64,000 bases of DNA from Streptomyces lasiicapitis (lineage in GTDB: Bacteria > Actinomycetota > Actinomycetes > Streptomycetales > Streptomycetaceae): positions 25,398 through 89,397 of the forward strand of contig NZ_BMNG01000025.1 of assembly GCF_014646335.1 (NCBI RefSeq), read 5' to 3'. The translations under genes were made by a program, and so were the position numbers. A model generated the notes under the pieces. The model worked only from the letters and a program-made list of their open reading frames with translations, was not told where the DNA came from and ran no database searches. Of this stretch, positions 54,165 through 63,074 are shown in pieces (the stretch's first letter is position 1; each line of letters begins with the position of its first letter).

Positions 54165-54605
54165 TCAGCCCTTGGTACGGCTGAGGCGTACGACGGGGAT
54201 GTCGCGTTCGGTCTTGCGCTGGTAGTCGGCGTACCGGCCGAAGACGTCGACGAGATGCGGCCAGACGCGTTCCTTGTCCTCGGCCGAAAGGGTCTCGGCG
54301 CGGGCCTCGAACCGCTCGGTGCCCACGCGCAGCCGGACGTCCGGCTCGTCGCGCAGGTTGACGTACCACAGCGGGTGCTCGTCGGCGCCGCCGTTGGACG
54401 CCACGATCAGGTAGTCGTCGCCGTCGCGGCCGTAGATGAGGACGGTGCGCCGCAACTGCCCCGTGCGGCGCCCGCGGTAGTCGAGCAGGAGGCAGGGGGC
54501 GCCCTGGATGGTGGTGCCCTTGGTGCCGCCCGACTCCTCGTAGAGACGGGCCTGTTCGGCCACCCATCCCGTCGGACTGATCACGGCTTCTTCGGGTGAG
54601 GTCAT
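54165..54605 (-). CDS. Nitroreductase/deazaflavin-dependent (Ddn-like) family protein
   Basis: A 146-residue member of the F420-dependent Ddn-type split-barrel family. It has the signature blocks TTIQGAPCLLLDYRGRRTGQLRRTVLIYGRDGDDYLIVASNGG in order and PLWYVNLRDEPDVRLRVG. These proteins use F420H2 to reduce quinones or nitro-compounds in actinobacteria. The native substrate is unknown. It is the leftmost gene of a run of minus-strand genes, 35 bp after the racemase-family gene. Confidence 0.9.
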   Translation of the reverse strand: MTSPEEAVISPTGWVAEQARLYEESGGTKGTTIQGAPCLLLDYRGRRTGQLRRTVLIYGRDGDDYLIVASNGGADEHPLWYVNLRDEPDVRLRVGTERFEARAETLSAEDKERVWPHLVDVFGRYADYQRKTERDIPVVRLSRTKG

Positions 54606-54640
54606 GGTCGAACCCTAGGCCGGACGATCGGCGGGGCGCC

Positions 54641-55366
54641 TCATGCCCGGGGTTGATCCACCACGGGTTCCGGCCGCGGTTGATCCACCACCGGTCCCGG
54701 CTGCGACGGCTCGCACAGGCGGGCGGCCTCGCGCAGGCCCGTGCGGGGGCTGGCGAGCACGGGCACGGCGGCGGACACGCGGTCGGCGGCGTCGGCCATG
54801 GACGCCTGCGCGAGGACGACGGCGTCGACCGAACCGGCGACTGCCTCCACGGCATCCACGACGAGCCGCAGGAACTCCTCCCGGTCCCCTGCCTCGAACC
54901 GCTCCCAGGCGCCGTCCACCAGGACGGTGCGCACGTCGACGGGGCGGCCGGCGCGGGCTGCCTCCTCCGCCACCAGGGCGCGGGTCGGCTCCAGCGTCGA
55001 GGCGACCGTGGCGACGACGGCGACGGACGAGCCCGCCCGCACCGCCGCGGCCGCCATCGGGCGGTCGACCCGGAGCACGGGCACGCACACGGCGGCGGCG
55101 TGGGACTCGGCGACACCGCCGATGGTCGAGCAGGTGCACAGGACGGCGTCCGCGCCCCCGCCCTCGGCCCCGTCCCCGGCCGCGGCTTCGGCGAGCGCGG
55201 CCCGGACGTCGTCCGCGACGGCGTCGGGGCCCTCGGCGCGGGCGCGGGCGAGCAGGTCCTCGTGGACGACGTGCCGCAGCGCGAGCCCCGGGTGGTCCGC
55301 GTCGCGCAGCGCGTCGAAGACGGGCACGTGCACGGGCGAGGTGTGCAGCAGCGCCAGCGTCACCAT
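54641..55366 (-). CDS. Aspartate/glutamate racemase family protein
   Basis: A 241-residue protein. Two cofactor-independent racemase-type segments are visible: VLCTCSTIGGVAESHAA, with a candidate catalytic Cys, and VVLAQASMADAADRV, where Ala replaces the usual second Cys. That loss argues for an activity other than two-base racemisation, or for a non-catalytic role. The C-terminus has a duplicated PVVDQPR unit. The start overlaps the 3' end of the GNAT gene by 7 bp, so the two are coupled. Confidence 0.78.
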   Translation of the reverse strand: MVTLALLHTSPVHVPVFDALRDADHPGLALRHVVHEDLLARARAEGPDAVADDVRAALAEAAAGDGAEGGGADAVLCTCSTIGGVAESHAAAVCVPVLRVDRPMAAAAVRAGSSVAVVATVASTLEPTRALVAEEAARAGRPVDVRTVLVDGAWERFEAGDREEFLRLVVDAVEAVAGSVDAVVLAQASMADAADRVSAAVPVLASPRTGLREAARLCEPSQPGPVVDQPRPEPVVDQPRA

Positions 55367-55716
55367 GCCGAGGGGTCCTCCTTGGCCTTGGCGAGGGCGG
55401 CCTCGACGAGCGGGCCGGGCGGGACCGGCGCTTCGTCCGGGTGGCGTTCGGCCCACTTGGCGACGTACGGACACAGCGGCACGACGGCGAGGCCCTCGCG
55501 GGCTGCCGTCGCGTACAGCTCCCGCGCGAGGGCGCCCGCGATGCCACGGCCCGCGTGTGCCGAGGGCACCTCGGTGTGCACGGGCACGAGCGCGGGCTCG
55601 GGGGCGCCGAGCGTGAAGTACGCGATCTGGCCGACGACTTCGCCGTCCTGCTCCGCGTTCAGGACGCCTTCGCCGCGGTGGTCGCGGATGTCGAAGTCCC
55701 TGCCGGTTCCAGTCAT
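55360..55716 (-). CDS. GNAT-type N-acetyltransferase (YjdJ-like)
   Basis: A 118-residue short GNAT fold of the YjdJ/GCN5-related class. The acetyl-CoA loop is VPSAHAGRGIAGALARELYATA, and the C-terminal PLCPYVAKWAERHPD is the typical end of these proteins. The substrate is unknown. The ATG at 55716 has GAGGAG 8 nt upstream. It is the first gene of a pair with the racemase-family gene. Confidence 0.9.
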   Translation of the reverse strand: MTGTGRDFDIRDHRGEGVLNAEQDGEVVGQIAYFTLGAPEPALVPVHTEVPSAHAGRGIAGALARELYATAAREGLAVVPLCPYVAKWAERHPDEAPVPPGPLVEAALAKAKEDPSAW

Positions 55717-55787
55717 CGTCACCGCTCCTCTTACAAGGTGCCCCGCTGCTTACCAGGTGCCCGCTGCTCCATGGGGGGTCGGCTCCG

Positions 55788-56222
55788 TTACGAGGTGACC
55801 CAGCCCCGCGCCCGTGCCAGGTCGACCACGCACGCCCGCACCTGCTTGATCTGATCACCCGTCAGCGAACCCACGGAGTCGAGCAGGGCCTCCGTCAGGT
55901 CCCGGGTGAAGTCGTCGGTCGCCGGGGCGGGCCGCTCCGTGTCCGGGGCGGACGGGGCAGACACAGTCCGCGCCGCCAGGCCGCCGCGCGGCAGTTGGTG
56001 CGAGGTCGACTGATGGACCAGGCGGATGTGGGAGGCCTTGGGCCCCTTCTCCCCCATCTCCATGAAGAACTCGACCTCGCTGCCCTCCTGGTAGAGGTAC
56101 TTCTCGTCCACCAGGTCGTTCGCGTGCATGAACACGTCCTCGTCGCCCACCTCGGGGGCGATGAATCCGTACCCACGGACCTCGTCGAACCGCAGAATCT
56201 TCCCCGCCGTCAAGCCGGCCAT
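55788..56222 (-). CDS. Cold-shock-domain protein with C-terminal extension
   Basis: A 144-residue nucleic-acid-binding protein. The cold-shock OB-fold fills residues 1-72, with RNP-1-like GYGFIAPE and RNP-2-like DVFMHANDL. About 70 further residues form a disordered linker and a helical tail (LTEALLDSVGSLTGDQIKQVRA). Usual cold-shock proteins are about 67 residues, so this is the extended actinobacterial form. The ATG at 56222 leaves out a short Cys-containing leader. The ribosome site is weak. Confidence 0.9.
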   Translation of the reverse strand: MAGLTAGKILRFDEVRGYGFIAPEVGDEDVFMHANDLVDEKYLYQEGSEVEFFMEMGEKGPKASHIRLVHQSTSHQLPRGGLAARTVSAPSAPDTERPAPATDDFTRDLTEALLDSVGSLTGDQIKQVRACVVDLARARGWVTS

Positions 56223-56267
56223 GCCACCACACCTCACACACACCACGTTGAATCCTGTAAACCGAAT

Positions 56268-57980
56268 CTACCTTGTGGTAGGCGCCCGCGGCGACGGCGG
56301 CCGCCCGCACCCCAGGTGCTCCCCGAGCACCGCTTCCGCGTCGGCGACGACCCCTTCGACCGAGCCGGGGTCGGCCGTCCAGCAGTCGCTGACGATGTGC
56401 ACGGCCTCGCCGGGCAGCGGGGTGCGGACGCGGGGCCCGACGACGTCAGGGTCGTACCCCGGGCGCCACACGTGCCACGCACCGTCGTGCGGCGCCGTGT
56501 TCCAGTCCTGTACGAGGGCGGACAGCGGGGCCTCCAGGTGCGGCAGGCCGTGCATCCGCGCGAGGAGGCGGTGGGCGTACTCCGCCATGGCGCCGGGCCG
56601 CCCGCGCACGGCGTCCCACGTCCTGGTGGCGGGACCGCTCGGGTAGGCGGCGAGCAGCAGCGCGGGGCCGTCGCGGCGGGCGGGGCCCGGGGGCGTGCAG
56701 GTGCCGCCGTACCAGAGCTGCCGCAGCGGCAGGTCCGTGGTGGCGCGCCCGCGCGTCATGCCGAGCCGCTCCCACCAGGCCGTCCGGTACAGCAGGAAGA
56801 GCTTGTGCGCGGGCACGGCCTCGACGGCGGCCAGGTCGGCGCGCAGCCGGGGGGTGAAGGGCAGCCCGTCCTGGTCGAGCCGGAGCAGCGGGCCCTGCGG
56901 CAGTGCGAGGACGACGGTGCGCGCGTGGATGTGGACGTGTTGCCCGGTGGCGCGGCCTTCGGGGTCCTCCAGGGCGAAGGTGAGCCGGTAGCGGGTGGGG
57001 CTTGGGGGCGCGGTGCCGTCCGGCGCCGCCTGCCCCGGGTCCCCCGGCGTCGCGCGGTCGACGCGCAGCAGCCGGTGCCCGAGGTGGAGGGTGCCGCCCG
57101 CCGCCGTGAACCGGTCGCACAGGGCCAGCGGCAGGCTCTGCATGCCGTGGCGCAGCGTGACGTACTCGGCGTGCGGCGGGGTGCGGAAGAGGATGCCGAG
57201 TTGTTCGGCGGCGCTCTCGCCGCCGGCGACGATGTCGTACCCACCCGTGCCGTGGAGGAGCGCGACGGCCTCGGCGCCGAGTGCCGTCCGCAGGACTTCG
57301 GGGTACGTCATCTCCCTCAACGGGACGCCCTTCAGGGCCACTTGGGCGCTCCGGCTCCGGAATTCCGCAGCGGACCGCGCGGCCCGGCGCGCGTCGCCCT
57401 GCTCCAGCGCCTCGTGGTGGGACCGGCGCAGCTCGCCGAAGCCGGGCACGAGTGTGTCCGCCGCGCGCAGGACGAGGTCGCCGGGGCCGAGGCCGCGCTC
57501 GCCGTCCGCCAGGTCGTACGGAAGTCGCGCGGCGTCGGTCAAGTGGCGTTGGCGCAGGCTCGTTCCGCGTACGTGGACGGGGTTCTCGGGCCGTCCGAAG
57601 TCGAAGGGCACGAGGTCGGAGGTGAGGCCCGCCTCCTGGACGACGCCGAGGACCTGGCGGAGGCCGCGGTGCAGGCGCATCGCCCCGAGGTCGGCGTGGA
57701 GCCCGTCCCCCATCGGCACCGACCACAATCGGCCGCCCACGCGGTGCGTGCGCTCGAAGAGGCCCACCTGCTCGGGGCGGAATTCCCCCGCGCGTTCCCT
57801 GTGACGTGCCAGGCGATATGCCAGGAGGCAGCCGCCGATTCCGGCTCCGACTATCGCGGTATCGAGCCATGGAACGGCCGGAAACGGCCGGTGAGTTCGC
57901 GCGCTCGCAGGCGTATCCGTGTTTGCCACTGCATGGTTTACCGCGCTCTTTTGGTGATCTACAGTCGCGTTCACGTACAT
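56268..57980 (-). CDS. FAD-dependent amine oxidase-like flavoprotein
   Basis: A 570-residue flavoprotein of the amine-oxidase / L-amino-acid oxidase group. The dinucleotide motif is TAIVGAGIGGCLLAYRLARH (about 42-61), the second FAD block is RVGGRLWSVPM, and the C-terminal FAD segment is VHIVSDCWTADPGSVEGVVADAE. The substrate is not predictable; amino acids and amines are usual. Its N-terminus is uncertain: the ATG at 57980 leaves only 25 bp to the divergent gene at 58006. An internal GTG start about 15 residues later would make room for a promoter. Confidence 0.86.
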   Translation of the reverse strand: MYVNATVDHQKSAVNHAVANTDTPASARTHRPFPAVPWLDTAIVGAGIGGCLLAYRLARHRERAGEFRPEQVGLFERTHRVGGRLWSVPMGDGLHADLGAMRLHRGLRQVLGVVQEAGLTSDLVPFDFGRPENPVHVRGTSLRQRHLTDAARLPYDLADGERGLGPGDLVLRAADTLVPGFGELRRSHHEALEQGDARRAARSAAEFRSRSAQVALKGVPLREMTYPEVLRTALGAEAVALLHGTGGYDIVAGGESAAEQLGILFRTPPHAEYVTLRHGMQSLPLALCDRFTAAGGTLHLGHRLLRVDRATPGDPGQAAPDGTAPPSPTRYRLTFALEDPEGRATGQHVHIHARTVVLALPQGPLLRLDQDGLPFTPRLRADLAAVEAVPAHKLFLLYRTAWWERLGMTRGRATTDLPLRQLWYGGTCTPPGPARRDGPALLLAAYPSGPATRTWDAVRGRPGAMAEYAHRLLARMHGLPHLEAPLSALVQDWNTAPHDGAWHVWRPGYDPDVVGPRVRTPLPGEAVHIVSDCWTADPGSVEGVVADAEAVLGEHLGCGRPPSPRAPTTR

Positions 57981-58005
57981 GTCTTAGCACGCCGGAGAGA
58001 AACTC

Positions 58006-58710
58006 ATGATCTTCCGCAAAGATGTCGTCGCCGAAACCGCGGACGCATATAGCACGTTGTCCGCCTACTTCCAGGACGTACGGTCGTTCTTCGAAGTCCT
58101 CAGCGTGCGTTTCAGCCTGCCGGAGTACGGGGTGCGGCTGCGCCCCATAGCCGGGAACGAACTGTTCTCGAATGCCAACAGCTACCTGCTGTCCGACGAC
58201 AGCTCCTACCCGTACTACCTGTGGCTGCCGAGCTGGCTCGGCCGTTTCTACATCGACGCCGACCGGATCCCCGAGGGGCGGCGGGCCGACGACGTGAGCA
58301 CCGCGCACGCCCGCCACATCGCCTTCGTCTGGCCGTGGCTCGGCTTCAACGACGCCTACGTCAAGGACGCCGGAGAGCCCGAGTGCTGGTTCGGCGTGGC
58401 CGACCCGCAGCCGCAGGACCCGGGCGAGACGGTGCGCACCACCGCGCAGAGCCTGTTCAACCACTTCCGCCTGGAGCACACCCTCGACGGCGCGCACCAC
58501 GGCTGGCTGACCGGCCACTTCACCCCCAACTCGGCGATCGGCTGCAACCTTTCGGGGCGCTGGCACCTGCGCCGGGTGCCGCTGTCGGCGCTCACCAGTT
58601 ACTACGAGGTGGAGAAGAACGTCATCCAGCCCCTCGGGGAGAAGTTCAGCGAGCTGGCGTCGGGCCCCCGCGCCATCAACGGTGCGATCGTGAATCACGT
58701 CGGGGTGTAA
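58006..58710 (+). CDS. Hypothetical protein of unknown family (234 aa)
   Basis: I do not recognise this protein. It is soluble with no signal peptide or clear membrane helix and is rich in aromatic residues (SSYPYYLWLPSWLGRFYIDA; FVWPWLGFNDAYV). It has single Cys residues in PECWFGVAD and IGCNLSG. GGAGAGAAACTC precedes the ATG, giving a fair ribosome site. It is divergent from the flavin oxidase (25 bp apart) and followed, after a hairpin, by a second unrecognised gene. Shared regulation with the oxidase is likely. Confidence 0.82.
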   Translation: MIFRKDVVAETADAYSTLSAYFQDVRSFFEVLSVRFSLPEYGVRLRPIAGNELFSNANSYLLSDDSSYPYYLWLPSWLGRFYIDADRIPEGRRADDVSTAHARHIAFVWPWLGFNDAYVKDAGEPECWFGVADPQPQDPGETVRTTAQSLFNHFRLEHTLDGAHHGWLTGHFTPNSAIGCNLSGRWHLRRVPLSALTSYYEVEKNVIQPLGEKFSELASGPRAINGAIVNHVGV

Positions 58711-58752
58711 CCACTCGGGAACGCCAGGGCGATAGGGGTTATTGAGGGGTGC

Positions 58753-58775
58753 CGCGGGGCTATCCGAACCCCGCG
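58753..58775 (+). terminator. Hairpin between the two unrecognised genes
   Basis: CGCGGGG (58753-58759) and CCCCGCG (58769-58775) form a 7-bp perfect stem with a 9-nt loop, 42 bp after the first gene's stop and 51 bp before the next start. It could attenuate read-through or protect the 3' end. Confidence 0.4.
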
Positions 58776-58826
58776 CGGCCGCAGAACAATCTCACACGTC
58801 CGAGGCGCCGAGCCGAGAGGTGACCC

Positions 58827-59102
58827 ATGCGAGGAATCGACAACAGCATCTCCGCCATCACTGTGAACTCCGTCCACCTCGAAGGCGGTCCGAGCACGCT
58901 TTCCGGGACTGTCGTCCTCGCCGAGCTCAACGAAGTGATCTGCTCCGCGGAGAAGATCAAGATTCGGCTCGGAAACGGCTATGAGCACTACGAGTTCATC
59001 GACACTCCGGTCCGCTTCCCTTCGCCCGCGCGCGACGCGGAATCCGGCGCGTCCGACCCGCTGAAGCTGCGCTGGGTCGGCCGTACGAAAATCGCCGAGT
59101 AG
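58827..59102 (+). CDS. Small hypothetical protein of unknown family (91 aa)
   Basis: A 91-residue, mostly beta-predicted soluble protein (SAITVNSVHLEGGPSTLSGT; ICSAEKIKIRLGNGYEHYEF) with one Cys. No family is recognised. GAGAGG lies upstream of the ATG and coding bias is good. It follows the 234-residue protein on the same strand and is closed by a very strong terminator, so the two form a short unit facing the flavin oxidase. Confidence 0.75.
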   Translation: MRGIDNSISAITVNSVHLEGGPSTLSGTVVLAELNEVICSAEKIKIRLGNGYEHYEFIDTPVRFPSPARDAESGASDPLKLRWVGRTKIAE

Positions 59103-59181
59103 GCGGAGCGGGCGAGAGTCCGGCTTCGGACATCGTCCGGCTTCGAGAATCTCCGGCTCCGGAAATCCCCCCACAGGAATT

Positions 59182-59240
59182 CCCCCCACAAGGTTCGTGC
59201 CCCACCGCGAGAGGCGGTGGGGCACGAACCTTGTGGGGGG
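59182..59240. terminator. Bidirectional terminator with 27-bp perfect stem
   Basis: Arms 59182-59208 and 59214-59240 are exact complements over 27 bp, with a 5-nt GAGAG loop. The outer ends are CCCCCC/GGGGGG. It sits between convergent genes (58827-59102 forward, MMPL gene reverse, whose stop is 14 bp away) and can serve both directions. Confidence 0.9.
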
Positions 59241-59253
59241 TCGGGGCGGTTGG

Positions 59254-61440
59254 TCAGTCCCGCCGGCCACCCCGGGCGTACGAGCCGCCGCCCTGCGCCG
59301 GAACCGGCTGCTGGTGGGCTCCGCCGTGCGGCGGTACACCCTGCTGCGGCCGCTCGGGCGTGATGCGGCGCGGCCACCACGCGGCCCGCCCGAGCAGGGC
59401 GGTGAGCGCGGGCGTGAAGAACATCGCCATCACGAACGCGCCGATCACGATGCCGAAGGCGACCGCGAACCCGATCTGGGCGAGCGAGACATCGCTGGCA
59501 AGCATCATCGACGCGAACGAACCCGCGAGGATCACACCGGCCGCGGCCACCGTCGGGCCCGCGTGCTGGATGCTCTTGGCGGTGGCCGCGCGTGGTCCGA
59601 GCCCTTCCTTCGCCTCTTCCCGCAGGCGCGCCACCATCAGGATGTTGTAGTCGGTACCGATGGCGACCACGAACAAATACATGATGACGGGCAGGAAGAA
59701 CGTCAGACCCGACTGGCCCTGGACCTGCTGGAAGAGGAGCACGCTCGCGCCGAGCGTGGCACCGAAGCCGAGCGCGACCGACACCATCAGATAGATCGGC
59801 GCGACGATGCTGCGCAGCAGCAGGCCGAGGATGAGCATGATGAGCGCGGCCGCCGTCGGGAAGACCACCGAGAAGTCCCGGTTGACGGCCTTGTTGATGT
59901 CGACGAACACCGACGTGACGCCGCCCACCTTCGTCTCGGTGCCCGGCGGTGCCGCCTCGTGGGCCGCGGTGCGCAGCGGTCCTCGTACGACATCCATGGC
60001 TTCGCGGCCGTTGGGGTCCATCGTCAGGACGGCGTTGAACTCGGCGGTCGTGCCGTCCTTGCTGAGCTGGGTGCGCGAGGCGCTGCCGACGCCCTTGACC
60101 TGCTTGAGGTCGGTGACGAAGGACTTCATGTCCGCGGCGCGGAGCTTCTCGCCGTTGGTGGAGCGCATCAGGACGGTGCTCGGGTTGGTGCTGCCCGCCG
60201 GCAGGTCCTTGCTCATGGCGTGCAGCGCGACCTGGGACTCCTTCTTGGAGTTCTCGTCCTCCTGGCTCGCGAACGTCGGCTTGTAGCCGAACGAGCCGAG
60301 CGCGAGCAGGATCATGAGCAGCCCGGAGCCGATCACGAACAGGCCGGGGCGGCGCGCCACGGACTTGCCCACGGCCTCGAAGCGGGCCGCGCGCGGCTCG
60401 CGCTGCCACGACTTGGACGGCCAGAAGACCTTGGTGCCCATCAGCGAGATGATCGCCGGGATCAGGGTGAGGCTGGCGAGCAGGGTCACGCCGATGGCGA
60501 TGGCCAGGGCCGGGCCCATGGAGACGAGGAAGCTGAGCGAGGAGAGCAGCAGCGCCAGGAAGCAGACGATGACGGCTCCGGCGGCCGAGGCGATGGCCTC
60601 GCCGACCCGGCCGACGGCGGAGATCATCGCGGTCTTCGGGTCCTCACCGAGCCGCAGTCGCTCCCGGTAGCGGAACATCAGGAACAGGATGTAGTCGGTG
60701 CCGACGCCGAAGAGCACCACGATCAGCAGGGACGACACCGAACTGTCGGCCTTGAGGTGGAACTCCTTGGCGGCGATCGCGATCAGGCCGTTGGCGATCT
60801 GGGAGACCAGCGTGATACCGACGATGGTGAGGACGGTGATCGTGGGACTGCGGAAGATGATCGTCATCAGGACGATGATCAGGACGATGGTGCCGATGAA
60901 GATCAGCCCGTCGGCCTTCTTGGAGGCCTCCTCGTTGTCGAGCTGAGTGGCCGCGTCACCCGTGACGCCCACCTTCAGTCCCGAGTCGGCGACCAGCGGC
61001 TTGAGGTCGTCCCGCATGTCCTCGACCGCGTGTTGCTGGCCCTTGTCGCCCGCCTTCACGTCGGCCATCGACACCATCACCGTCTGCACCTTCTTGTGCG
61101 GTGACGGCGGCGCGGTGATGACCTGCTCTACCTTCTCGTACTTCTTGGCCTGAAGGGCCTTGCCGACCTTGGTGACCTCGGCCGAGTCGGCCTTGTCCAG
61201 GGCCTTGCCGTCCTCGCGCGTGAACACCACGATCGCCGAGGGGCTGAAGCCCTTCGGGAACGCCTTCTCCTGGATCTTCTGCGCCTGGATCGACTCGTAG
61301 TGCTTGGGAAGGAACTCGGCCTGATCGGTGGTGGTGGTCAGGGACGGGGCGTAGCCGATCACGGCCGCCCCGGCGATGAGCCAGCCGATGATCACCAGCC
61401 ATCGGTGTCCGACGACGAAACGTCCTAGTGCTTTGAACAC
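59254..61440 (-). CDS. MMPL/RND family transporter
   Basis: A 728-residue membrane transporter with the two-repeat MMPL plan: a helix at the N-terminus, a large extracytoplasmic loop (about 45-190), five or six helices, a second loop, then five or six helices. Each repeat carries the expected core (LFGVGTDYILFLMFRYRE and VVAIGTDYNILMVARLREE), with the GTDY residues linked to proton relay. The C-terminus is Gln/Gly/Pro-rich and disordered. It exports lipids or hydrophobic metabolites in relatives. The GTG at 61440 overlaps the upstream PH-domain gene by 16 bp. Confidence 0.93.
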   Translation of the reverse strand: MFKALGRFVVGHRWLVIIGWLIAGAAVIGYAPSLTTTTDQAEFLPKHYESIQAQKIQEKAFPKGFSPSAIVVFTREDGKALDKADSAEVTKVGKALQAKKYEKVEQVITAPPSPHKKVQTVMVSMADVKAGDKGQQHAVEDMRDDLKPLVADSGLKVGVTGDAATQLDNEEASKKADGLIFIGTIVLIIVLMTIIFRSPTITVLTIVGITLVSQIANGLIAIAAKEFHLKADSSVSSLLIVVLFGVGTDYILFLMFRYRERLRLGEDPKTAMISAVGRVGEAIASAAGAVIVCFLALLLSSLSFLVSMGPALAIAIGVTLLASLTLIPAIISLMGTKVFWPSKSWQREPRAARFEAVGKSVARRPGLFVIGSGLLMILLALGSFGYKPTFASQEDENSKKESQVALHAMSKDLPAGSTNPSTVLMRSTNGEKLRAADMKSFVTDLKQVKGVGSASRTQLSKDGTTAEFNAVLTMDPNGREAMDVVRGPLRTAAHEAAPPGTETKVGGVTSVFVDINKAVNRDFSVVFPTAAALIMLILGLLLRSIVAPIYLMVSVALGFGATLGASVLLFQQVQGQSGLTFFLPVIMYLFVVAIGTDYNILMVARLREEAKEGLGPRAATAKSIQHAGPTVAAAGVILAGSFASMMLASDVSLAQIGFAVAFGIVIGAFVMAMFFTPALTALLGRAAWWPRRITPERPQQGVPPHGGAHQQPVPAQGGGSYARGGRRD

Positions 61441-63074
61441 GGTTCCTTCCTCCACTCCGGAACGCACCGGAGTACTTGGTCTTCCAGGGGGTTTGTGGTT
61501 CCGGCCGGCGTCTCGCAGAACGGGGCGAGGAGGCCCGGCAGTGTCGCCTCCGCGAAGGCGATGCCCTCGGCGACGCCGATGTCGCGGATCCGGACGGCGC
61601 CCTTGCCCGCGGCGGTGGTGGCGGTCAGCGTGCACAGCCCGGCGCGGCGCTGCGTGTACGACTGCCTGCCGGTCCAGCCGACGATCCGCTCGCGCCTGAG
61701 CGCCACCGTGCGGCGGACGAACGTGCCTTGTCGTACGACGAGGTAGTCGCCGTGCAGCGCGTGCCCGAGGCCGCGATAGGCGTCCCGGGCCAGAGGGGCG
61801 CCGCAGGCCGCGGTGAGCAGGGCGGCCGCGGCGACGGTCCACCAGGGCAGCAGACCGCTGCCCGCGCCGGCCCCGGCGAGGGCGGCCGCCCCTGCCGGGG
61901 CCAGCAGGCATCCGCGCACCAGACGGCGGCGCAGGGCGGGCCGGGGGTGACCGCGCAGCGCTGCCTGGGTGATCGGCGAGGACGTCAGGTCGAGGACGTC
62001 CGCCGTGATCTGGTGCGCGGAGTCGAGGGGCGCGGCAGGCATCAGCTGCGCCGGGTTGGAGAAGCGGGCGCTGTGCCCGCCGAGCCCCGTGGCGAGGAGG
62101 TTGAGGCGGGCCGCGGACAGCAGGCGCAGGGGCAGCGGCCGGGTCAGCTCCACCCCGCAGATCCGCCGCTCGGCCACCGACACCGACCGGGACGTGAGCA
62201 GCCCGCGGACCAGGTGCAGGGAGCCCTCCGGTTCGCGTTCGAGCCGGAAGCCGTACCAGGCCTCGGCGAACGCCACCAGGGAGCCCGCGACGCCGACGGC
62301 GAGCAGCACCACCGCCACGACGGCGACGGCCAGGGCGAGCGGCACGGAGGACAGCCAGTCCCAGACGTTCCGCGCGGTGCCGCTGTCGGTGAGGTCGAGG
62401 CCGAGGGTGTCGAGGAGCTTGGAGCCACCGGTGACCACGGCCAGGACCCCGGCCACGGTGGTGACGGTCAGCGGCGCGTACCGGGCCCAGGACCAGCGCA
62501 TCCGCGCGAGCGGAACGGGCAGCTCCGGGCTCGCGGCGGTGCCGTCGGGGTGCGTGGCGCCGCCGCGGTTCAGGAGCAGCGCCCGGAACTGGAGCGCCTG
62601 GTCGCGCGAGATCCCGTCGAGCACCAGCTCGTCGTCCTCGCTGCGGGCGGTGTGCTGACCGGTGCCGACCTTGACGGCCGCGAGCCCGAAAAGCCGGTGC
62701 ACGGGGTTCGCGGTCAGGTCGGCGCTGCGGACGCGGTCGCGGGGAATCGACTTGTCGGTACGGAAGAAGAGCCCGGAGTGCAGCTCGACCTTGCTGTCGG
62801 TGATCCGGAAGCGGGTGGTGCGGTAGCGCACCCACTCGTGTCCGGCCTGGACGCCGGCCACCACGACGTAGGAGCCGAGCACGATCAGACCGTGGGAGTT
62901 GAGCAGGTCACGGGCCACGAGGATGGCGCCGAGCAGCGGGACCGCCGGGCCCACGAGCCAGCTCACGCTGACCACGATCATGCGGGGGTGGAGCCGCTGC
63001 CACTGTTGTCCGGCGGGCGGCTGCGGGGCGTCGGGCGTCTCGGCCGCGTCGAGGACCGGCGTACGCGTGCTCAC
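61425..63074 (-). CDS. Membrane protein with bacterial PH-like (bPH2/DUF304) domains
   Basis: A 549-residue YdbT-like membrane protein. It has paired membrane helices followed by bPH2 domains; RYRTTRFRITDSKVELHSG and LVLDGISRDQALQFRALLLNR mark the first domain. Further helices lead to a final PH-like segment (LHGDYLVVRQGTFVRRTVALRRERI). The GTG at 63074 overlaps the preceding gene's stop as GTGA, with GAGGA 6 nt upstream. The function of YdbS/YdbT pairs is not established; B. subtilis homologues have been linked to resistance to an antimicrobial peptide. Confidence 0.88.
   Translation of the reverse strand: MSTRTPVLDAAETPDAPQPPAGQQWQRLHPRMIVVSVSWLVGPAVPLLGAILVARDLLNSHGLIVLGSYVVVAGVQAGHEWVRYRTTRFRITDSKVELHSGLFFRTDKSIPRDRVRSADLTANPVHRLFGLAAVKVGTGQHTARSEDDELVLDGISRDQALQFRALLLNRGGATHPDGTAASPELPVPLARMRWSWARYAPLTVTTVAGVLAVVTGGSKLLDTLGLDLTDSGTARNVWDWLSSVPLALAVAVVAVVLLAVGVAGSLVAFAEAWYGFRLEREPEGSLHLVRGLLTSRSVSVAERRICGVELTRPLPLRLLSAARLNLLATGLGGHSARFSNPAQLMPAAPLDSAHQITADVLDLTSSPITQAALRGHPRPALRRRLVRGCLLAPAGAAALAGAGAGSGLLPWWTVAAAALLTAACGAPLARDAYRGLGHALHGDYLVVRQGTFVRRTVALRRERIVGWTGRQSYTQRRAGLCTLTATTAAGKGAVRIRDIGVAEGIAFAEATLPGLLAPFCETPAGTTNPLEDQVLRCVPEWRKEPCSKH

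Noticed and set aside
59254..62835. Fusion of the MMPL transporter with the PH-domain region
   Set aside because: The upstream portion is out of frame with the PH protein and lacks motifs; a GTG at 61440 with a ribosome site begins a normal MMPL N-terminus.
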